From: JAVBWO01 sp036677375 | GTDB lineage: Bacteria > Bacillota > Dehalobacteriia > UBA4068 > UBA4997 | Reading direction: 5' to 3' | DNA length: 64,000 nt | Assembly: GCA_036677375.1 (NCBI GenBank) | Contig: JAVBWO010000007.1 | Location: 31,227 to 95,226, forward strand | Shown: positions 1 to 9,968 of the stretch, piece by piece | Position numbering within the stretch: position 1 is the first letter of the stretch | Layout: every line of letters starts with the position of its first letter | Program-made: the position numbers and the translations under genes | Notes under the pieces: model-generated | The model's input: only the letters and a program-made list of their open reading frames with translations | Database searches by the model: none | What the model was told of the DNA's origin: nothing

Positions 1-47
1 CCGCCAAACAATCTGTTTTCCGATAAGAATCGGAGTCAATATCCCGG

Positions 48-863
48 TTAGTTGATGTCCTCATGAAAAACCCATTTGGCCATGGCTTTGGCCCAGCCGT
101 CCTCAATCTGGGGAGGAGCCACCCAGGTAGCGATTTCTTTTAAAGGCGCTACGGCATTGCCCATGGCGATCTTAACACCGCCGGCCGTAAAAAGCTCCCG
201 GTCGTTCCAACTGTCTCCAATAACCAAAATTTCTTCTTGAGGGATCCCCAGGATCTCGCCCAGCTTCTTTACACCAACGCCTTTGCTGGCTATGGGATTA
301 AGAAATTCCAGAAAATGCGTATGCGATTTGGTAATGTAAAGCTGGCCGGGGAATTGCGTTTGCCCCTTACGCCAAAGTTGGTCCAACACATCCGCATCCC
401 CGGCTAACAAAATTTTGGAAAGTTGGTTTTCCCTCTGGGCCAGGCTGTAGATATCGGGCACCACCCGGTAAGGACAGTGGGTACGCTTGATATAATCTTT
501 GCTCAACGGGTGCAGAGAACGTACATAAAGCGTATCGTCAATATAAAAATGCACCCCCATATCCTCCGGAAGATCCAGGCTCCACACCATATCCACCTGT
601 TCTTGGGTCATGGGGGTATGGTGCAGGATCTCGCCGCTTAAGCCTTTCCGGATCATGGCGCCGTTATAACTGATAACGGGAGCGTCTATGCCTAAGTCCT
701 TGGCGACAAGAGCCGCCGAATAGTGCATTCGCCCGGTGGCAATGGTCACGATAATCCCGGCCTGCTGCATTCTTTTGATCATCTCCCGGGTGCTTTGAGG
801 CACCTGCATATCGTTGCTCATTAAAGTATCGTCCACATCGGTAGCTACCAACCGGATGGTCAT
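48..863 (-). CDS. Cof-type HAD-superfamily phosphatase
   Basis: 271-residue soluble hydrolase of the Cof/YidA branch of HAD phosphatases, which remove phosphate from sugar phosphates and similar small metabolites through an aspartyl-phosphate intermediate. Motif I is DVDDT at residues 9-13 (nucleophile D9, acid/base D11). The late motif GDSWND at 216-221 supplies the Mg-binding acidic residues. The large insert between them fits a C2-type cap. The ATG at 863 has AAGGAG about 10 bases upstream. It sits 26 bp downstream of uvrC on the same strand. The exact substrate cannot be inferred. Confidence 0.9.
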   Translation of the reverse strand: MTIRLVATDVDDTLMSNDMQVPQSTREMIKRMQQAGIIVTIATGRMHYSAALVAKDLGIDAPVISYNGAMIRKGLSGEILHHTPMTQEQVDMVWSLDLPEDMGVHFYIDDTLYVRSLHPLSKDYIKRTHCPYRVVPDIYSLAQRENQLSKILLAGDADVLDQLWRKGQTQFPGQLYITKSHTHFLEFLNPIASKGVGVKKLGEILGIPQEEILVIGDSWNDRELFTAGGVKIAMGNAVAPLKEIATWVAPPQIEDGWAKAMAKWVFHEDIN

Positions 864-889
864 AGTTTCTGTTCTCCTTCTTAAATCTT

Positions 890-2851
890 TTATTCGCTTC
901 GCTTTTTGGTTTCTTGTGTTTCTTGGCTGAGGTCTATTTCTTCTATTATGACTTCTTTTCCTTCTTTGTTTGCCGTTTTGGCATGTGCAGCGGCGCGCAG
1001 ATAGTCATATAGGGCTTGGGCTGCCCGCCGGTTCATGCCCTCTACGCAGGCTAAAGTAGAAATATCCGCTTTTGCCATGGCCTCCAGGGAGCCAAAAGCT
1101 TTCAAGAGAGCCTGCCGTCTTTGGGGGCCGATGCCTGTCACGCCGTCCAAAGCCGAAACCACCTGCCCTTTTTGCCGCAGGCTGCGGTGATAGGTGATGG
1201 CAAAGCGGTGCGCCTCATCCCGCACCCGCTGCAACAGCTGCAAGGCCGGACTGTCCAGGGAAAGTACAATGGGCCGTGATTCTCCCGGCGCAAAGATCTC
1301 CTCAAATCTCTTAGCCAGACCAAAAACAGGAATATGCCCCAGGCCCATGGCCTGCATGATCTCAAAAACCGTTGAAAGCTGGCCTTTGCCGCCATCGATT
1401 AAAAGCAGATCAGGGAAATCCGCCATTTTGGCGTCCGCCTGGGTAAGACCGCCCTCCCGCAAGGCCTGCCGCTCTTCCAGGCCGCGGCGCAGGCGGCGGA
1501 TGACCACTTCCCGCATAGAGGCAAAATCATCCACGCCTTCCACTGTGCGGATACGGTAGCGGCGGTATAAATCTTTTTTGGGCTTCCCGGCTAAAAATGT
1601 CACCTGGGAAGCCACGGTATAGGCCCCTTGAACATGGCTGATGTCCATGCATTCGATGCGGTGGGGCGAACGGGGCAGACTCAGCATCAGGCGCAATTCC
1701 TCCAGGGCTGCCGCCGCCTCTCCCTCCTGACGCATCTCACGTTTCAGGTTCTGCTCCCATATGAGCTTGGCATTGGCGGAGGCTAGTTCCACCAGTTTTC
1801 TTTTATCGCCGCGTTTCGGCGCCAGAAGCGTGACTTTTTTGCCCCGGTAGCGGCTCAGGGCCTCTTCTAAAACTTCCTGATCCTCCAGATCGCCGGGCAG
1901 ACAGATCTCCGGCGGCATAAAATCCACACCGCTGTAATACTGCGGTAAAAAGCCTTCCAGCACCGCTCCCTCCGTCATGGCGGCGGTATTCACCAAAGTA
2001 AAATGCTCCCGCCCGCTGAGCTTGCCATCCCGGATGAAAAATACTTGCGCCACACATTTGTCCCCCGCCAGGGCTAAACCCCAAACGTCACGGTCTTCCC
2101 GGCTGCCCTGATCCATCTGTTGTTGCTTCTGAACCAGCTCCACCGCCCGCAGCTGATCCCGCAGGCGGGCGGCGTCCTCAAAATGCAAATCACGGCTGGC
2201 TTCCTCCATCTCCCGGCGCAGTCTTTTGACAATATCGTTGGTGCGTCCTTCCAGAAAAAGTACCACCTGCTCCACCATGAAGCGGTAGTCCTCCCGGCTG
2301 ATCTCACCGGTGCAGGGAGCGGCGCAGCGTTTGATCTGATAATTGAGGCAAGGACGTTTGCGGGAAAGGAAATCCCCATTGCCGCAGGTGCGCAGGGGGA
2401 AGATCTCCCGAATGAGCTTTTCCGTGGTATGCATGGCGGCGCTGGAGGTATAAGGGCCGAAATAACGGTTGCCGTCCTCTTTCACCGCCCGCACCACCGA
2501 GAGCCGGGGGAAATCCTCCGCCAGGCTCACCTTTAAATAAGGATAATGCTTGTCGTCCATCAGCCGCACATTATAGCGGGGATGATACTTCTTGATGAGA
2601 TTGCTTTCCAAAAGCAGCGCCTCCACGGGGGAAGGCACCACCATCACTTCCAGGGAACGCACCCGCTCCACCAGGGAAGCGGTTTTGGGGTTCTCTTTTG
2701 CTCCCTGGTGGAAATAGGAACGCACCCGCTGTTTTAAGGAGGTGGCCTTGCCCACATAGATCACCGCGCCGTCTTTATCGTGCATCAGATAGACGCCGGG
2801 CTGCGCCGGCAGATCCTGCAATTGCTGAGCCAGCTGCTCCTGCCAGTCCAT
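890..2851 (-). CDS. uvrC: UvrABC nucleotide excision repair endonuclease subunit C
   Basis: UvrC makes the 3' and 5' incisions around DNA lesions after UvrA/UvrB damage recognition. The N-terminal GIY-YIG nuclease (GVYLMHDKDG then IYVGKAT), a Cys cluster, the UVR motif that contacts UvrB (HFEDAARLRDQL), the RNase H-like 5' nuclease (DISH and DGGKGQ) and a C-terminal helix-hairpin-helix (GVTGIGPQRRQALL) appear in the normal order. The open frame extends to a GTG at 2857, but the ATG at 2851 has GGAGGA at ideal spacing, giving 653 residues, normal for the family. It is separated from uvrA by a 428-bp repeat-bearing spacer. Confidence 0.97.
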   Translation of the reverse strand: MDWQEQLAQQLQDLPAQPGVYLMHDKDGAVIYVGKATSLKQRVRSYFHQGAKENPKTASLVERVRSLEVMVVPSPVEALLLESNLIKKYHPRYNVRLMDDKHYPYLKVSLAEDFPRLSVVRAVKEDGNRYFGPYTSSAAMHTTEKLIREIFPLRTCGNGDFLSRKRPCLNYQIKRCAAPCTGEISREDYRFMVEQVVLFLEGRTNDIVKRLRREMEEASRDLHFEDAARLRDQLRAVELVQKQQQMDQGSREDRDVWGLALAGDKCVAQVFFIRDGKLSGREHFTLVNTAAMTEGAVLEGFLPQYYSGVDFMPPEICLPGDLEDQEVLEEALSRYRGKKVTLLAPKRGDKRKLVELASANAKLIWEQNLKREMRQEGEAAAALEELRLMLSLPRSPHRIECMDISHVQGAYTVASQVTFLAGKPKKDLYRRYRIRTVEGVDDFASMREVVIRRLRRGLEERQALREGGLTQADAKMADFPDLLLIDGGKGQLSTVFEIMQAMGLGHIPVFGLAKRFEEIFAPGESRPIVLSLDSPALQLLQRVRDEAHRFAITYHRSLRQKGQVVSALDGVTGIGPQRRQALLKAFGSLEAMAKADISTLACVEGMNRRAAQALYDYLRAAAHAKTANKEGKEVIIEEIDLSQETQETKKRSE

Positions 2852-2953
2852 AACCACTCCTCCTGTTCTTTTTTGATAACACAGGTTAACACAATGTAGC
2901 CTGATATGTTCGCCTCAGCATCCTCCGCTTTTTATCCTTAGCGTTCCCAACTC

Positions 2954-3145
2954 CCTCACATTTTGATCTCCTTCGCACTTAGATATCCTTCTCACTTTCG
3001 AACCTCTTTCGGCAGGTGACCCCTTGCGTCTCGATCTCTTTCACACCTTAAAATCCTCGCGCCCGATATTCGCACGCCTCGGCTTCCTGCGCACGCCAAT
3101 CTCCCCCGCACCTTGATATCTTCTGCGCTTTTGGAACTTGCTAAC
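2954..3145. repeat. degenerate short tandem repeat tract between uvrC and uvrA
   Basis: About eleven imperfect 15-19 bp units follow each other on the plus strand, roughly of the form CGCACCTTGATATCCTT (for example CGCACTTAGATATCCTT, CTCACTTTCGAACCTCTTT, CGCACCTTGATATCTTCTG). No open frame or terminator explains the tract. The rest of the 2852-3279 spacer shows no gene. Confidence 0.6.
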
Positions 3146-3279
3146 CAGTTGGTGTCATTTCTTTTTGACATTCGCTATAGGCCCCGATCTTAGCATCGGG
3201 CAAAGGAATGCTGCGGTATTCGATACAGATTGGGCTTGGCCCAATCCGGCTTTGATTTTTGGCCCTGTCTTAGTCTTTT

Positions 3280-6213
3280 TTATCCGGTTTTAGCCGTTTT
3301 TGGCTGTTTTTTGCCGGCGTTGACAGAGTCCTGTTTCAGATAATCTTTCAAGAACTGGCCGGTATAGCTTTGGGAATTTTGGGCCACTTCCTCCGGAGTG
3401 CCGGTGGCGATGACCTCGCCGCCCCGGACGCCGCCTTCCGGTCCCAGGTCGATGATATAATCGGCGCTCTTGATGACATCCATGTTATGCTCAATGACCA
3501 ATACGCTGTCCCCCGCTTCCACCAGGCGGTTCAATACTTTTAAGAGCCTCTTGATATCGGCGGTGTGCAGGCCTGTGGTGGGTTCGTCCAGGATATAAAA
3601 GGTCTTGCCGTCGCTTTTTTTGCTCAGCTCAGTAGCCAGCTTCACCCGCTGGGCCTCGCCGCCGGACAGGGTAGTGGCCTGCTGACCCAGGTGGATATAG
3701 CCCAAGCCCACATCCTGCAATACCTTGAGCTTTTTGTGGATGCGGGGCAGGTTGGCGAAAAATTCCACCGCTTCATCCACCGTCATTTCCAGAACATCCG
3801 AGATATTTTTGCCTTTATAGTGGATATCCAGAGTCTCCCGGTTATAGCGCTTGCCCTTGCACACCTCGCAGGGCACATAGATATCAGGTAAAAAGTGCAT
3901 CTCGATCTTGATGATGCCGTCTCCCTGGCAGGATTCGCAGCGCCCGCCCTTCACATTAAAGCTGAAACGTCCCAGCTTGTAGCCATGGGCTTTGGCTTCC
4001 GGGGTCTGGGCGAAAAGCTCCCGGATCAGATTAAAGACTCCGGTATAGGTGGCCGGATTGGAACGGGGCGTCCGCCCGATGGGACTCTGGTCGATATTGA
4101 TGACCTTTTCCAAATGTTCCAGGCCGGTAATCTGCCGGTAGCCGTCAGCGACGGCGTGGGCGCCGTTGAGTTTTTCCGCCAGCACCGTGTATAGGATATC
4201 GTTAACCAAGGTACTCTTGCCACTGCCAGAAACCCCGGTAACGCAGGTAAACACTCCCAAGGGAATTTTTATATCAATATTTTTCAAGTTATTGGCAACG
4301 GCGCCTTTGACTTCCAGCCACTTACCGTTCAACTGCCGCCGGACTGCCGGCAAAGCAATGGATTTCTTGCCGCTTAAATAAAGCCCGGTAATGGAATTCT
4401 CATTTTGGGCGACCTCCGCCGGCGTTCCCGCCGCCACCACTTGCCCACCGAGGGCTCCCGCCCCTGGTCCGATGTCAATGAGGTAATCCGCCTGCTCCAT
4501 GGTTTCTTTATCGTGTTCCACCACCAGCACCGTATTGCCCAGATCCCGCAGGCGCTTCAAGGTAGCGATGAGGTGGGCGTTGTCCCGCTGGTGCAGGCCG
4601 ATGCTGGGCTCGTCCAAGATATAAAGGACACCCACCAGGTGAGAACCAATCTGGGTCGCCAGACGGATGCGCTGGGCCTCGCCGCCGGACAGGGTACCTG
4701 CCGCCCGGGAAAGACTCAGATAGTCAAGGCCTACATTGTCCAGAAATTCTAAGCGTTCCCTGATCTCCTTTAAAATCTGCCGGGCGATCAAGGTCTCCCG
4801 CTCCGTTAAGGTCAGTCCTGCAAAAAATTCCCGGCAATCCCGAATGGTCAGATTGCTGATCTCATTAATATTTTTATCGTCAATGGTCACCGCCAGACTC
4901 TCCGGGCGTAAGCGTGCGCCGCGGCAGTCGGGACAAGGGCGCACCTTCATAAAGGTCTCAATCTCATGGCGGATGGCGGGGGAATTGGTTTCACGGTAAC
5001 GCCGCTGGAAATTGGGAATGATTCCTTCCCAACGGGTAGTAAAGCTCTGCCGGCCGGAAACATTACTTTCGTATTCCACTAAAATGGTATCCTTGCCACT
5101 GCCGTAAAAGATCTTATCCAGCATCTCCCGGGATAAGGTCTTGATGGGTTTGTCCAGGGAGAATTTATATTTTTGCGCTAAGGCTACGATATGCCGGTAA
5201 TACCAGCTGTTGCCGTTTGCGCCCCAGTGGGCGATGCCCCCTTCCGCCAGGGTCATATTCTCATCGATCAAAAGGCCTTCCTCATCAATATTCATTAACT
5301 GGCCCAAGCCGCCGCAGGTGGGACAGGCGCCGAAAGGATTGTTGAAGGAGAACATCCGGGGCGTGATCTCATCTAAGCTGATATTGCAGTCCGGACAGGC
5401 AAAGTTCTGATTAAAGGAAAGCTCCTCTTCGCGGCTTTCTAAAGCCGCAGCTCCTTTCCCCTCTTCTGCTTCCTCCATCCGCTCTTTTTTCTCTTGGCGG
5501 ACGAGGACCAGGGCGCGGCCCTCCGCCATACCCAGGGCCAGCTCCATAGAGTCGGCAATGCGCTTTCTCGCTTCGGGACGGATGATGATGCGGTCCACCA
5601 CCACTTCAATGGTGTGTTTCTTATTCTTATCCAGAGCGATCTCTTCATCCAGCTCCCGGATCTCGCCGTCCACCCGGACACGGAGATAGCCTTCCGACTT
5701 GACTTGAGCAAAGAGCTTTACGTACTCCCCTTTGCGTCCCCGTACCAGAGGAGCCAAGACCTGGAGCTTGGTGCCTTCCGGATAAGCCATGATGACGTCC
5801 ACCATCTGGTCGATGCTTTGCTGGCTGATGACCTTGCCGCACTGGGGACAATGAGGAATGCCGATCCTGGCAAACAAAAGCCGCAAATAATCATGGATCT
5901 CCGTCACTGTGCCCACGGTGGAACGGGGATTGTGGCTGGTGGTCTTCTGGTCGATGGAAATGGCCGGGGAAAGACCTTCGATATTGTCCACATCCGGTTT
6001 GTCCATCTGGCCTAAAAATTGCCTAGCATAAGCAGAAAGAGACTCCACATAACGGCGCTGGCCTTCCGCGTAAATGGTGTCGAAAGCCAAAGAAGACTTG
6101 CCGGAGCCGGAAAGGCCGGTAATCACCACCAACTGATCCCTGGGAATATTGATATCGATATTCTTTAAATTGTGCTGTCTGGCACCTTTTACCACAATAA
6201 AATCCTTAGACAT
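3280..6213 (-). CDS. uvrA: UvrABC excision repair ATPase subunit A
   Basis: UvrA dimers scan DNA, load UvrB at lesions and dissociate on ATP hydrolysis. Two ABC ATPase modules are visible: Walker A at residues 33-40 (GLSGSGKS) and again GVSGSGKST in the second half, each with an LSGGEAQR signature. Zinc modules CPQC, CPDC/CPTC and CESC/CEVC are intact. Length is 977. Between the signature of the UvrB-binding region and the second zinc module there is an unusual Glu/Lys-rich stretch (EEKKER... to ...EEEL). SD AAAAGGAG precedes the ATG. The stop codon lies inside a 19-bp sequence also found near argB. Confidence 0.97.
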   Translation of the reverse strand: MSKDFIVVKGARQHNLKNIDINIPRDQLVVITGLSGSGKSSLAFDTIYAEGQRRYVESLSAYARQFLGQMDKPDVDNIEGLSPAISIDQKTTSHNPRSTVGTVTEIHDYLRLLFARIGIPHCPQCGKVISQQSIDQMVDVIMAYPEGTKLQVLAPLVRGRKGEYVKLFAQVKSEGYLRVRVDGEIRELDEEIALDKNKKHTIEVVVDRIIIRPEARKRIADSMELALGMAEGRALVLVRQEKKERMEEAEEGKGAAALESREEELSFNQNFACPDCNISLDEITPRMFSFNNPFGACPTCGGLGQLMNIDEEGLLIDENMTLAEGGIAHWGANGNSWYYRHIVALAQKYKFSLDKPIKTLSREMLDKIFYGSGKDTILVEYESNVSGRQSFTTRWEGIIPNFQRRYRETNSPAIRHEIETFMKVRPCPDCRGARLRPESLAVTIDDKNINEISNLTIRDCREFFAGLTLTERETLIARQILKEIRERLEFLDNVGLDYLSLSRAAGTLSGGEAQRIRLATQIGSHLVGVLYILDEPSIGLHQRDNAHLIATLKRLRDLGNTVLVVEHDKETMEQADYLIDIGPGAGALGGQVVAAGTPAEVAQNENSITGLYLSGKKSIALPAVRRQLNGKWLEVKGAVANNLKNIDIKIPLGVFTCVTGVSGSGKSTLVNDILYTVLAEKLNGAHAVADGYRQITGLEHLEKVINIDQSPIGRTPRSNPATYTGVFNLIRELFAQTPEAKAHGYKLGRFSFNVKGGRCESCQGDGIIKIEMHFLPDIYVPCEVCKGKRYNRETLDIHYKGKNISDVLEMTVDEAVEFFANLPRIHKKLKVLQDVGLGYIHLGQQATTLSGGEAQRVKLATELSKKSDGKTFYILDEPTTGLHTADIKRLLKVLNRLVEAGDSVLVIEHNMDVIKSADYIIDLGPEGGVRGGEVIATGTPEEVAQNSQSYTGQFLKDYLKQDSVNAGKKQPKTAKTG

Positions 6214-6225
6214 AAATTTCTCCTT

Positions 6226-6253
6226 TTAGATATTAAAACTTAGATATTAAAAC
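6226..6253. repeat. perfect 14-bp tandem duplication in the uvrA leader
   Basis: TTAGATATTAAAAC occurs twice head to tail, at 6226-6239 and 6240-6253, just upstream of the uvrA ribosome-binding site. Confidence 0.85.
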
Positions 6254-6332
6254 GGTTTGTATTTTTTTGGTCATGCCCAATGCGAAATGCCAATAAGGCA
6301 GTTTTGTATGGTTAGCATCAATAAAAGCTTGT

Positions 6333-8315
6333 TTAAACCTTCCCCTGGGCCCGTATCTCCATGATAAGGTCGCGCAGTTGCGCCGCTTCCTCGAATTCCA
6401 GCCGGGAGGCGGCTTCCCGCATCTCTTTTTCCAGGGAACGCAGCAGACGCTCCCGTTCCCGTTTCGTCATCATATCCGGGGCTTTGCCCAAGGCGATACT
6501 GCTTTCCGCCACGGCGGGCATCACCGCGGCAATAACATCCCGCACCTCTTTTTGTATGCTTTGGGGCACAATACCGTGGGTTTCGTTGTAAGCCGTCTGT
6601 TTGGCTCGGCGGCGGTTGGTTTCTCTCATGGCCTCGGCCATGGAATCGGTAATGCGGTCGGCATACATCACCACGCGGCCGTCCACATTGCGGGCCGCCC
6701 GGCCAATGGTCTGAATCAGAGAACGGGCGGAACGCAGAAAACCCTCTTTATCGGCGTCCAGGATCGCGACAAGCGATACCTCCGGCAAATCCAAGCCTTC
6801 TCTTAACAGGTTGATGCCTACTAAAACGTCAAATTCCCCTAAACGTAGGTCTCGCACGATGGCCATACGCTCCAAGGTCTTCACCTCGGAATGCAGATAG
6901 CGCACCCGCACTCCCGCCTGCTTCAGATAATCCGTCAGATCTTCCGCCATCCGTTTGGTCAAGGTAGTAACCAGCACCCGGTAGCCTGCCGCCACAGTCT
7001 TGTTGATCTCGCCCATTAGGTCGTCGATCTGATTTTTCACCGGCTTTACGGTAATGGGCGGGTCCAAAAGCCCGGTAGGACGCACCACCTGCTCCACCAC
7101 CTGGGTACTGTGGCTAAGCTCATAGTTTGCCGGCGTGGCGGAAACATAGATCAGCTGATTGGTTTTACTTTCAAATTCCAGAAAGGTCAAGGGACGGTTG
7201 TCTCTGGCGGAAGGCAGGCGGAAGCCATAATTCACCAGGGAATCCTTCCGGGAGCGGTCGCCTTCATACATGCCCCCGATCTGAGGAATGGTGACATGGG
7301 ATTCGTCAATAAACAAAAGGAAATCCTTGGGGAAATAATCCAGCAGAGTATAGGGCGCCTGCCCGGGCTGCCGTCCCGTCAGATAGAGAGAATAGTTCTC
7401 AATGCCCTGGCAGTAGCCCATCTCCTGCATCATTTCCATATCGAAATTGGTGCGCTGCTCTAAGCGCTGCGCCTCCAACAGTTTGCCTTCTTTGCGGAGG
7501 GTTCTTAAACGGGATTCCAGTTCTCCGCCAATGCCCACCAGCGCTTTTTGCAACTTATCCTGAGCCGTTACATAGTGGCTGGCAGGGAAGATCATGGCGT
7601 GCTGCCGCCTGCCCAAAAGCTCGCCGGTCAAGGTATCGATCTCACTAATACGCTCCACCTCGTCACCAAACAGTTCGATACGCAGCGCCTTTTCACTGAA
7701 ACCGGCGGGGATGATCTCCACCACATCCCCCTTGGCCCGGAAGCTGCCCCGCTTAAAATCCATCTCGTTTCTGCCGTACTGCATGTCCACCAGCCGCCGC
7801 AGCATTTTATCCCGTTCCACGGTTTGGCCTACCCGCAGAGAAAGGGCCATTTCCTGGTAATCCTCGGGGGCGCCCAGGCCATAGATGGCGGATACACTGG
7901 CCACGATAATAACATCCCGCCGCTCCAAAAGAGCCGCGGTGGCAGAATGCCTGAGCTTTTCGATCTCATCGTTGATGGAAGCATCCTTGGCAATATAGGT
8001 ATCGGTATGAGGGATATATGCCTCCGGCTGGTAGTAATCGTAATAGCTGACGAAGTATTCCACCGCGTTGTGGGGAAAGAATTCTTTAAATTCGCCGCAC
8101 AGCTGGGCCGCCAAAGTTTTGTTGTGGGCAATAACCAAGGTAGGACGCTCCACCCGGGCAATGACATTAGCCATGGTAAAGGTTTTGCCGGAGCCGGTGA
8201 CCCCCAGAAGCGTTTGATGCCGCAGGCCGCTTAGGACGCCCGACACCAGGTTCTCTACCGCCTGAGGCTGATCTCCTTTCAATTCGTAGCTGCTTTCCAA
8301 TTGAAAAATGCCCAT
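6333..8315 (-). CDS. uvrB: UvrABC excision repair helicase subunit B
   Basis: UvrB is the damage-verifying helicase-like subunit that receives DNA from UvrA and recruits UvrC. Walker A (GVTGSGKT), the beta-hairpin region ([13 protein letters not shown]), helicase motif DESH, motif VI (QTIGRAARN) and a C-terminal UVR domain ([12 protein letters not shown]) are present. The frame is open up to 8351, but the ATG at 8315 is preceded by AGAGGGAG at good spacing and starts the conserved N-terminus MGIFQLES; this gives 660 residues. uvrA follows 119 bp downstream, so the two are probably co-transcribed. A LexA-type box lies between the promoter and this start. Confidence 0.97.
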   Translation of the reverse strand: MGIFQLESSYELKGDQPQAVENLVSGVLSGLRHQTLLGVTGSGKTFTMANVIARVERPTLVIAHNKTLAAQLCGEFKEFFPHNAVEYFVSYYDYYQPEAYIPHTDTYIAKDASINDEIEKLRHSATAALLERRDVIIVASVSAIYGLGAPEDYQEMALSLRVGQTVERDKMLRRLVDMQYGRNEMDFKRGSFRAKGDVVEIIPAGFSEKALRIELFGDEVERISEIDTLTGELLGRRQHAMIFPASHYVTAQDKLQKALVGIGGELESRLRTLRKEGKLLEAQRLEQRTNFDMEMMQEMGYCQGIENYSLYLTGRQPGQAPYTLLDYFPKDFLLFIDESHVTIPQIGGMYEGDRSRKDSLVNYGFRLPSARDNRPLTFLEFESKTNQLIYVSATPANYELSHSTQVVEQVVRPTGLLDPPITVKPVKNQIDDLMGEINKTVAAGYRVLVTTLTKRMAEDLTDYLKQAGVRVRYLHSEVKTLERMAIVRDLRLGEFDVLVGINLLREGLDLPEVSLVAILDADKEGFLRSARSLIQTIGRAARNVDGRVVMYADRITDSMAEAMRETNRRRAKQTAYNETHGIVPQSIQKEVRDVIAAVMPAVAESSIALGKAPDMMTKRERERLLRSLEKEMREAASRLEFEEAAQLRDLIMEIRAQGKV

Positions 8316-8329
8316 ATAGCTCCCTCTCT

Positions 8330-8343
8330 TAAACAATTGTTCG
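8330..8343 (-). promoter_or_regulatory. LexA (SOS) operator and extended -10 promoter of uvrB
   Basis: On the minus strand CGAACAATTGTTTA matches the Gram-positive LexA consensus CGAACnnnnGTTyG at 12 of the 14 positions counting fixed bases and spacer. It lies immediately downstream of an extended -10, TGGTATAAT, so LexA binding would block transcription of uvrB (and probably uvrA). Confidence 0.7.
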
Positions 8344-8357
8344 ATTATCATTATACC

Positions 8358-8387
8358 ACAAAACCTGCTAAATCAGCAGGTTTTTTT
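8358..8387. terminator. hairpin terminator, probably bidirectional
   Basis: AAACCTGCT (8361-8369) pairs with AGCAGGTTT (8375-8383). Seven T follow on the plus strand and four T on the minus strand. It separates the phosphoesterase gene from the uvrB promoter. Confidence 0.65.
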
Positions 8388-8494
8388 CATATAAATATAA
8401 AAATGCTTATTCTTACAAAGCATGTAGCATGCCGCCGCTCCCGTCTTATTGGGGAAGTGACCAAATGCTCTTCAACCGGCAGGGAAATAATCTC

Positions 8495-8983
8495 TTATAG
8501 ATAAAAGATATTGCCGGTGATTTGGTCATTCTCTATCGTTAAGATGCCGCAGGAAGCCTGATGAGCCATTCCTCTGGGAAAGCTCACCGAGCCGGGATTA
8601 AAGAGTAGGACGCCGTCTTGCCCCGTCTGGTTCCAGGGTTGGTGGGAATGGCCGAAAACCACCGCCTGCACCGGCTGGTTTAAAAAAGCCCGGCGGACCC
8701 GTTCCGGCGTGGTACCCCCGTAACCGTCGCCGTGGATCATGCCGATGGTGACGCCCTCCGCTTGCAAGACACGGCGACTGGGCCAGGCGGCGGTTTCAAA
8801 GCCGCGGTCGCAGTTGCCGGCCACCCAATCTACCGGGGCAATGCCCCGAAGCCAATCCAAAAGCTCGCTGTCTCCCACATCGCCGGCATGGAGAATCATC
8901 GCCACATCCCGGAAAATAGCCGCCACTTGCGGCATGGGCCGACCCGCCCGAAAGTGGCTGTCCGATAAGACGCCGATTCGCAT
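8495..8983 (-). CDS. YfcE/MJ0936-family metallophosphoesterase
   Basis: 162-residue calcineurin-like phosphoesterase of the small YfcE type, which hydrolyses phosphodiesters with a two-metal centre. Visible metal motifs in order: DSH near the N-terminus (VLSDSH), GDVGD, GNCD, HGD and GHSH. The open frame continues to 9100, but the conserved start MRIGVLSDSH at 8983 has GGAGG upstream. The extra upstream codons overlap the cold-shock gene terminator region and look non-coding. In Firmicutes this family often sits near RNase PH or rdgB genes; here it stands between uvrB and a cold-shock gene. Confidence 0.9.
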   Translation of the reverse strand: MRIGVLSDSHFRAGRPMPQVAAIFRDVAMILHAGDVGDSELLDWLRGIAPVDWVAGNCDRGFETAAWPSRRVLQAEGVTIGMIHGDGYGGTTPERVRRAFLNQPVQAVVFGHSHQPWNQTGQDGVLLFNPGSVSFPRGMAHQASCGILTIENDQITGNIFYL

Positions 8984-9120
8984 CGCTTTCCATTCCTCCC
9001 ATTTTTTCTGTCCCAGTTTTCCTGTTCCATTGCTTTTCATTAGACTCTCCCCGCCTGAATCAAACATACAAAGAAATCTGCATGATTTTCGGTATCCCAT
9101 GGCAGAAGGGAGGTATCTAT

Positions 9121-9153
9121 TAAAAAGAGCTCTGCCGGTTGGCAGAGCTCTTT
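9121..9153 (-). terminator. terminator of the cold-shock gene
   Basis: AAAGAGCTCTGCC and GGCAGAGCTCTTT form a perfect 13-bp stem with a GGTT loop, followed by five T on the minus strand. Confidence 0.9.
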
Positions 9154-9165
9154 CGATTCAAGCGT

Positions 9166-9363
9166 TTATAATTTCACCACATTAGCCGCTTGAGGGCCAC
9201 GGGCACCTTCTACTTCGTCAAATTCCACATCTTGGCCTTCGTCCAAAGTTTTGAAGCCATCACCCTGAATCGCAGAAAAGTGTACGAATACATCGCCGCC
9301 AGCTTCTCTTTCAATGAAACCAAAACCTTTTTCTGCATTAAACCATTTAACTTTGCCTTTCAT
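9166..9363 (-). CDS. cspA: cold-shock domain protein
   Basis: 65-residue single cold-shock domain protein, an RNA/ssDNA chaperone. RNP1 (KGFGFIER) and RNP2 (DVFVHFSAI) motifs are intact and the length is standard. SD AAAGGAGGAAGCTC precedes the ATG. It is a monocistronic unit with its own sigma-A promoter (9396-9424) and a strong terminator. The symbol indicates the family; the paralogue identity cannot be told. Confidence 0.97.
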   Translation of the reverse strand: MKGKVKWFNAEKGFGFIEREAGGDVFVHFSAIQGDGFKTLDEGQDVEFDEVEGARGPQAANVVKL

Positions 9364-9395
9364 GAGCTTCCTCCTTTAATCAAAAATGCTTCTTT

Positions 9396-9424
9396 ATTAT
9401 AGCATCATCCCGCGCCAGTTGCAA
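9396..9424 (-). promoter_or_regulatory. sigma-A promoter of the cold-shock gene
   Basis: Minus strand TTGCAA, 17-bp spacer, TATAAT. The transcript leader is short, about 25-30 nt, unlike the long cold-sensing leader of E. coli cspA. Confidence 0.8.
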
Positions 9425-9625
9425 TGCAAATAATAATTTAATTTACACTTTTTTTCGTATATTATAGCAATATCTCACTTTTAGTGTTGCATTTTTGGTA
9501 TAATGTATGTATAATAAATATAACCCTAAAGTTTTTGTCCACGGCCATTGCCCCGGAATCCTTTTTGGGATGCATTTGCCCCGGTAGATAAGACTTAGGA
9601 CAACCAAATAAGGAGGTAAGGTTTA

Positions 9626-9907
9626 ATGGCTTTTGAAGACAGAACTTTAGTTTGTAAAGAATGTGGTGCAGAATTTAATTTTTCCGCTTCCGAGCAAGAA
9701 TTCTACGCCGAAAAAGGGTTCCAAAATGATCCCGCCCGTTGCCCCGAATGCCGTGCCAATCGGAAACGTCAACGTCAAGGCACTCGCGAAATGTTTACCG
9801 TTACCTGCGCGCAATGCGGCGCGGAAACCCAGGTACCTTTTAAACCCGTTAATGATCGTCCCGTATATTGCCGGGATTGCTATCAACAAATGAGAGACGG
9901 TCAATAG
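9626..9907 (+). CDS. small zinc-ribbon protein (zf-trcl type)
   Basis: 93-residue protein with paired Cys motifs: CKEC at 10-13 with CPEC at 39-42, then CAQC at 61-64 with CRDC at 81-84. These predict two zinc ribbons separated by a basic linker (RANRKRQRQ). It resembles the short CxxC-CxxC zinc-binding proteins common in Clostridia, whose function is unproven; nucleic-acid binding is an inference from the basic linker. GGAGG lies before the ATG. It is one of the few plus-strand genes, has an extended -10 (TTGGTATAAT near 9500) and ends in a strong terminator, so it is monocistronic. Confidence 0.85.
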   Translation: MAFEDRTLVCKECGAEFNFSASEQEFYAEKGFQNDPARCPECRANRKRQRQGTREMFTVTCAQCGAETQVPFKPVNDRPVYCRDCYQQMRDGQ

Positions 9908-9936
9908 TTTTACGCAACAACTTTACAATTGTGTTT

Positions 9937-9968
9937 AAAAGCTCCTCAACTTGTGAGGAGCTTTTTTT
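9937..9968 (+). terminator. terminator of the zinc-ribbon gene
   Basis: GCTCCTCA (9941-9948) and TGAGGAGC (9954-9961) stem followed by seven T. Confidence 0.92.

Noticed and set aside
2858..3279. CRISPR-like array in the uvrC-uvrA spacer
   Set aside because: Units are short (15-19 bp), contiguous and degenerate, without regular unique spacers.
5494..8234. Long plus-strand frames opposite uvrA and uvrB (up to 228 codons)
   Set aside because: They are antisense shadows of strongly conserved genes and have no SD or family similarity.
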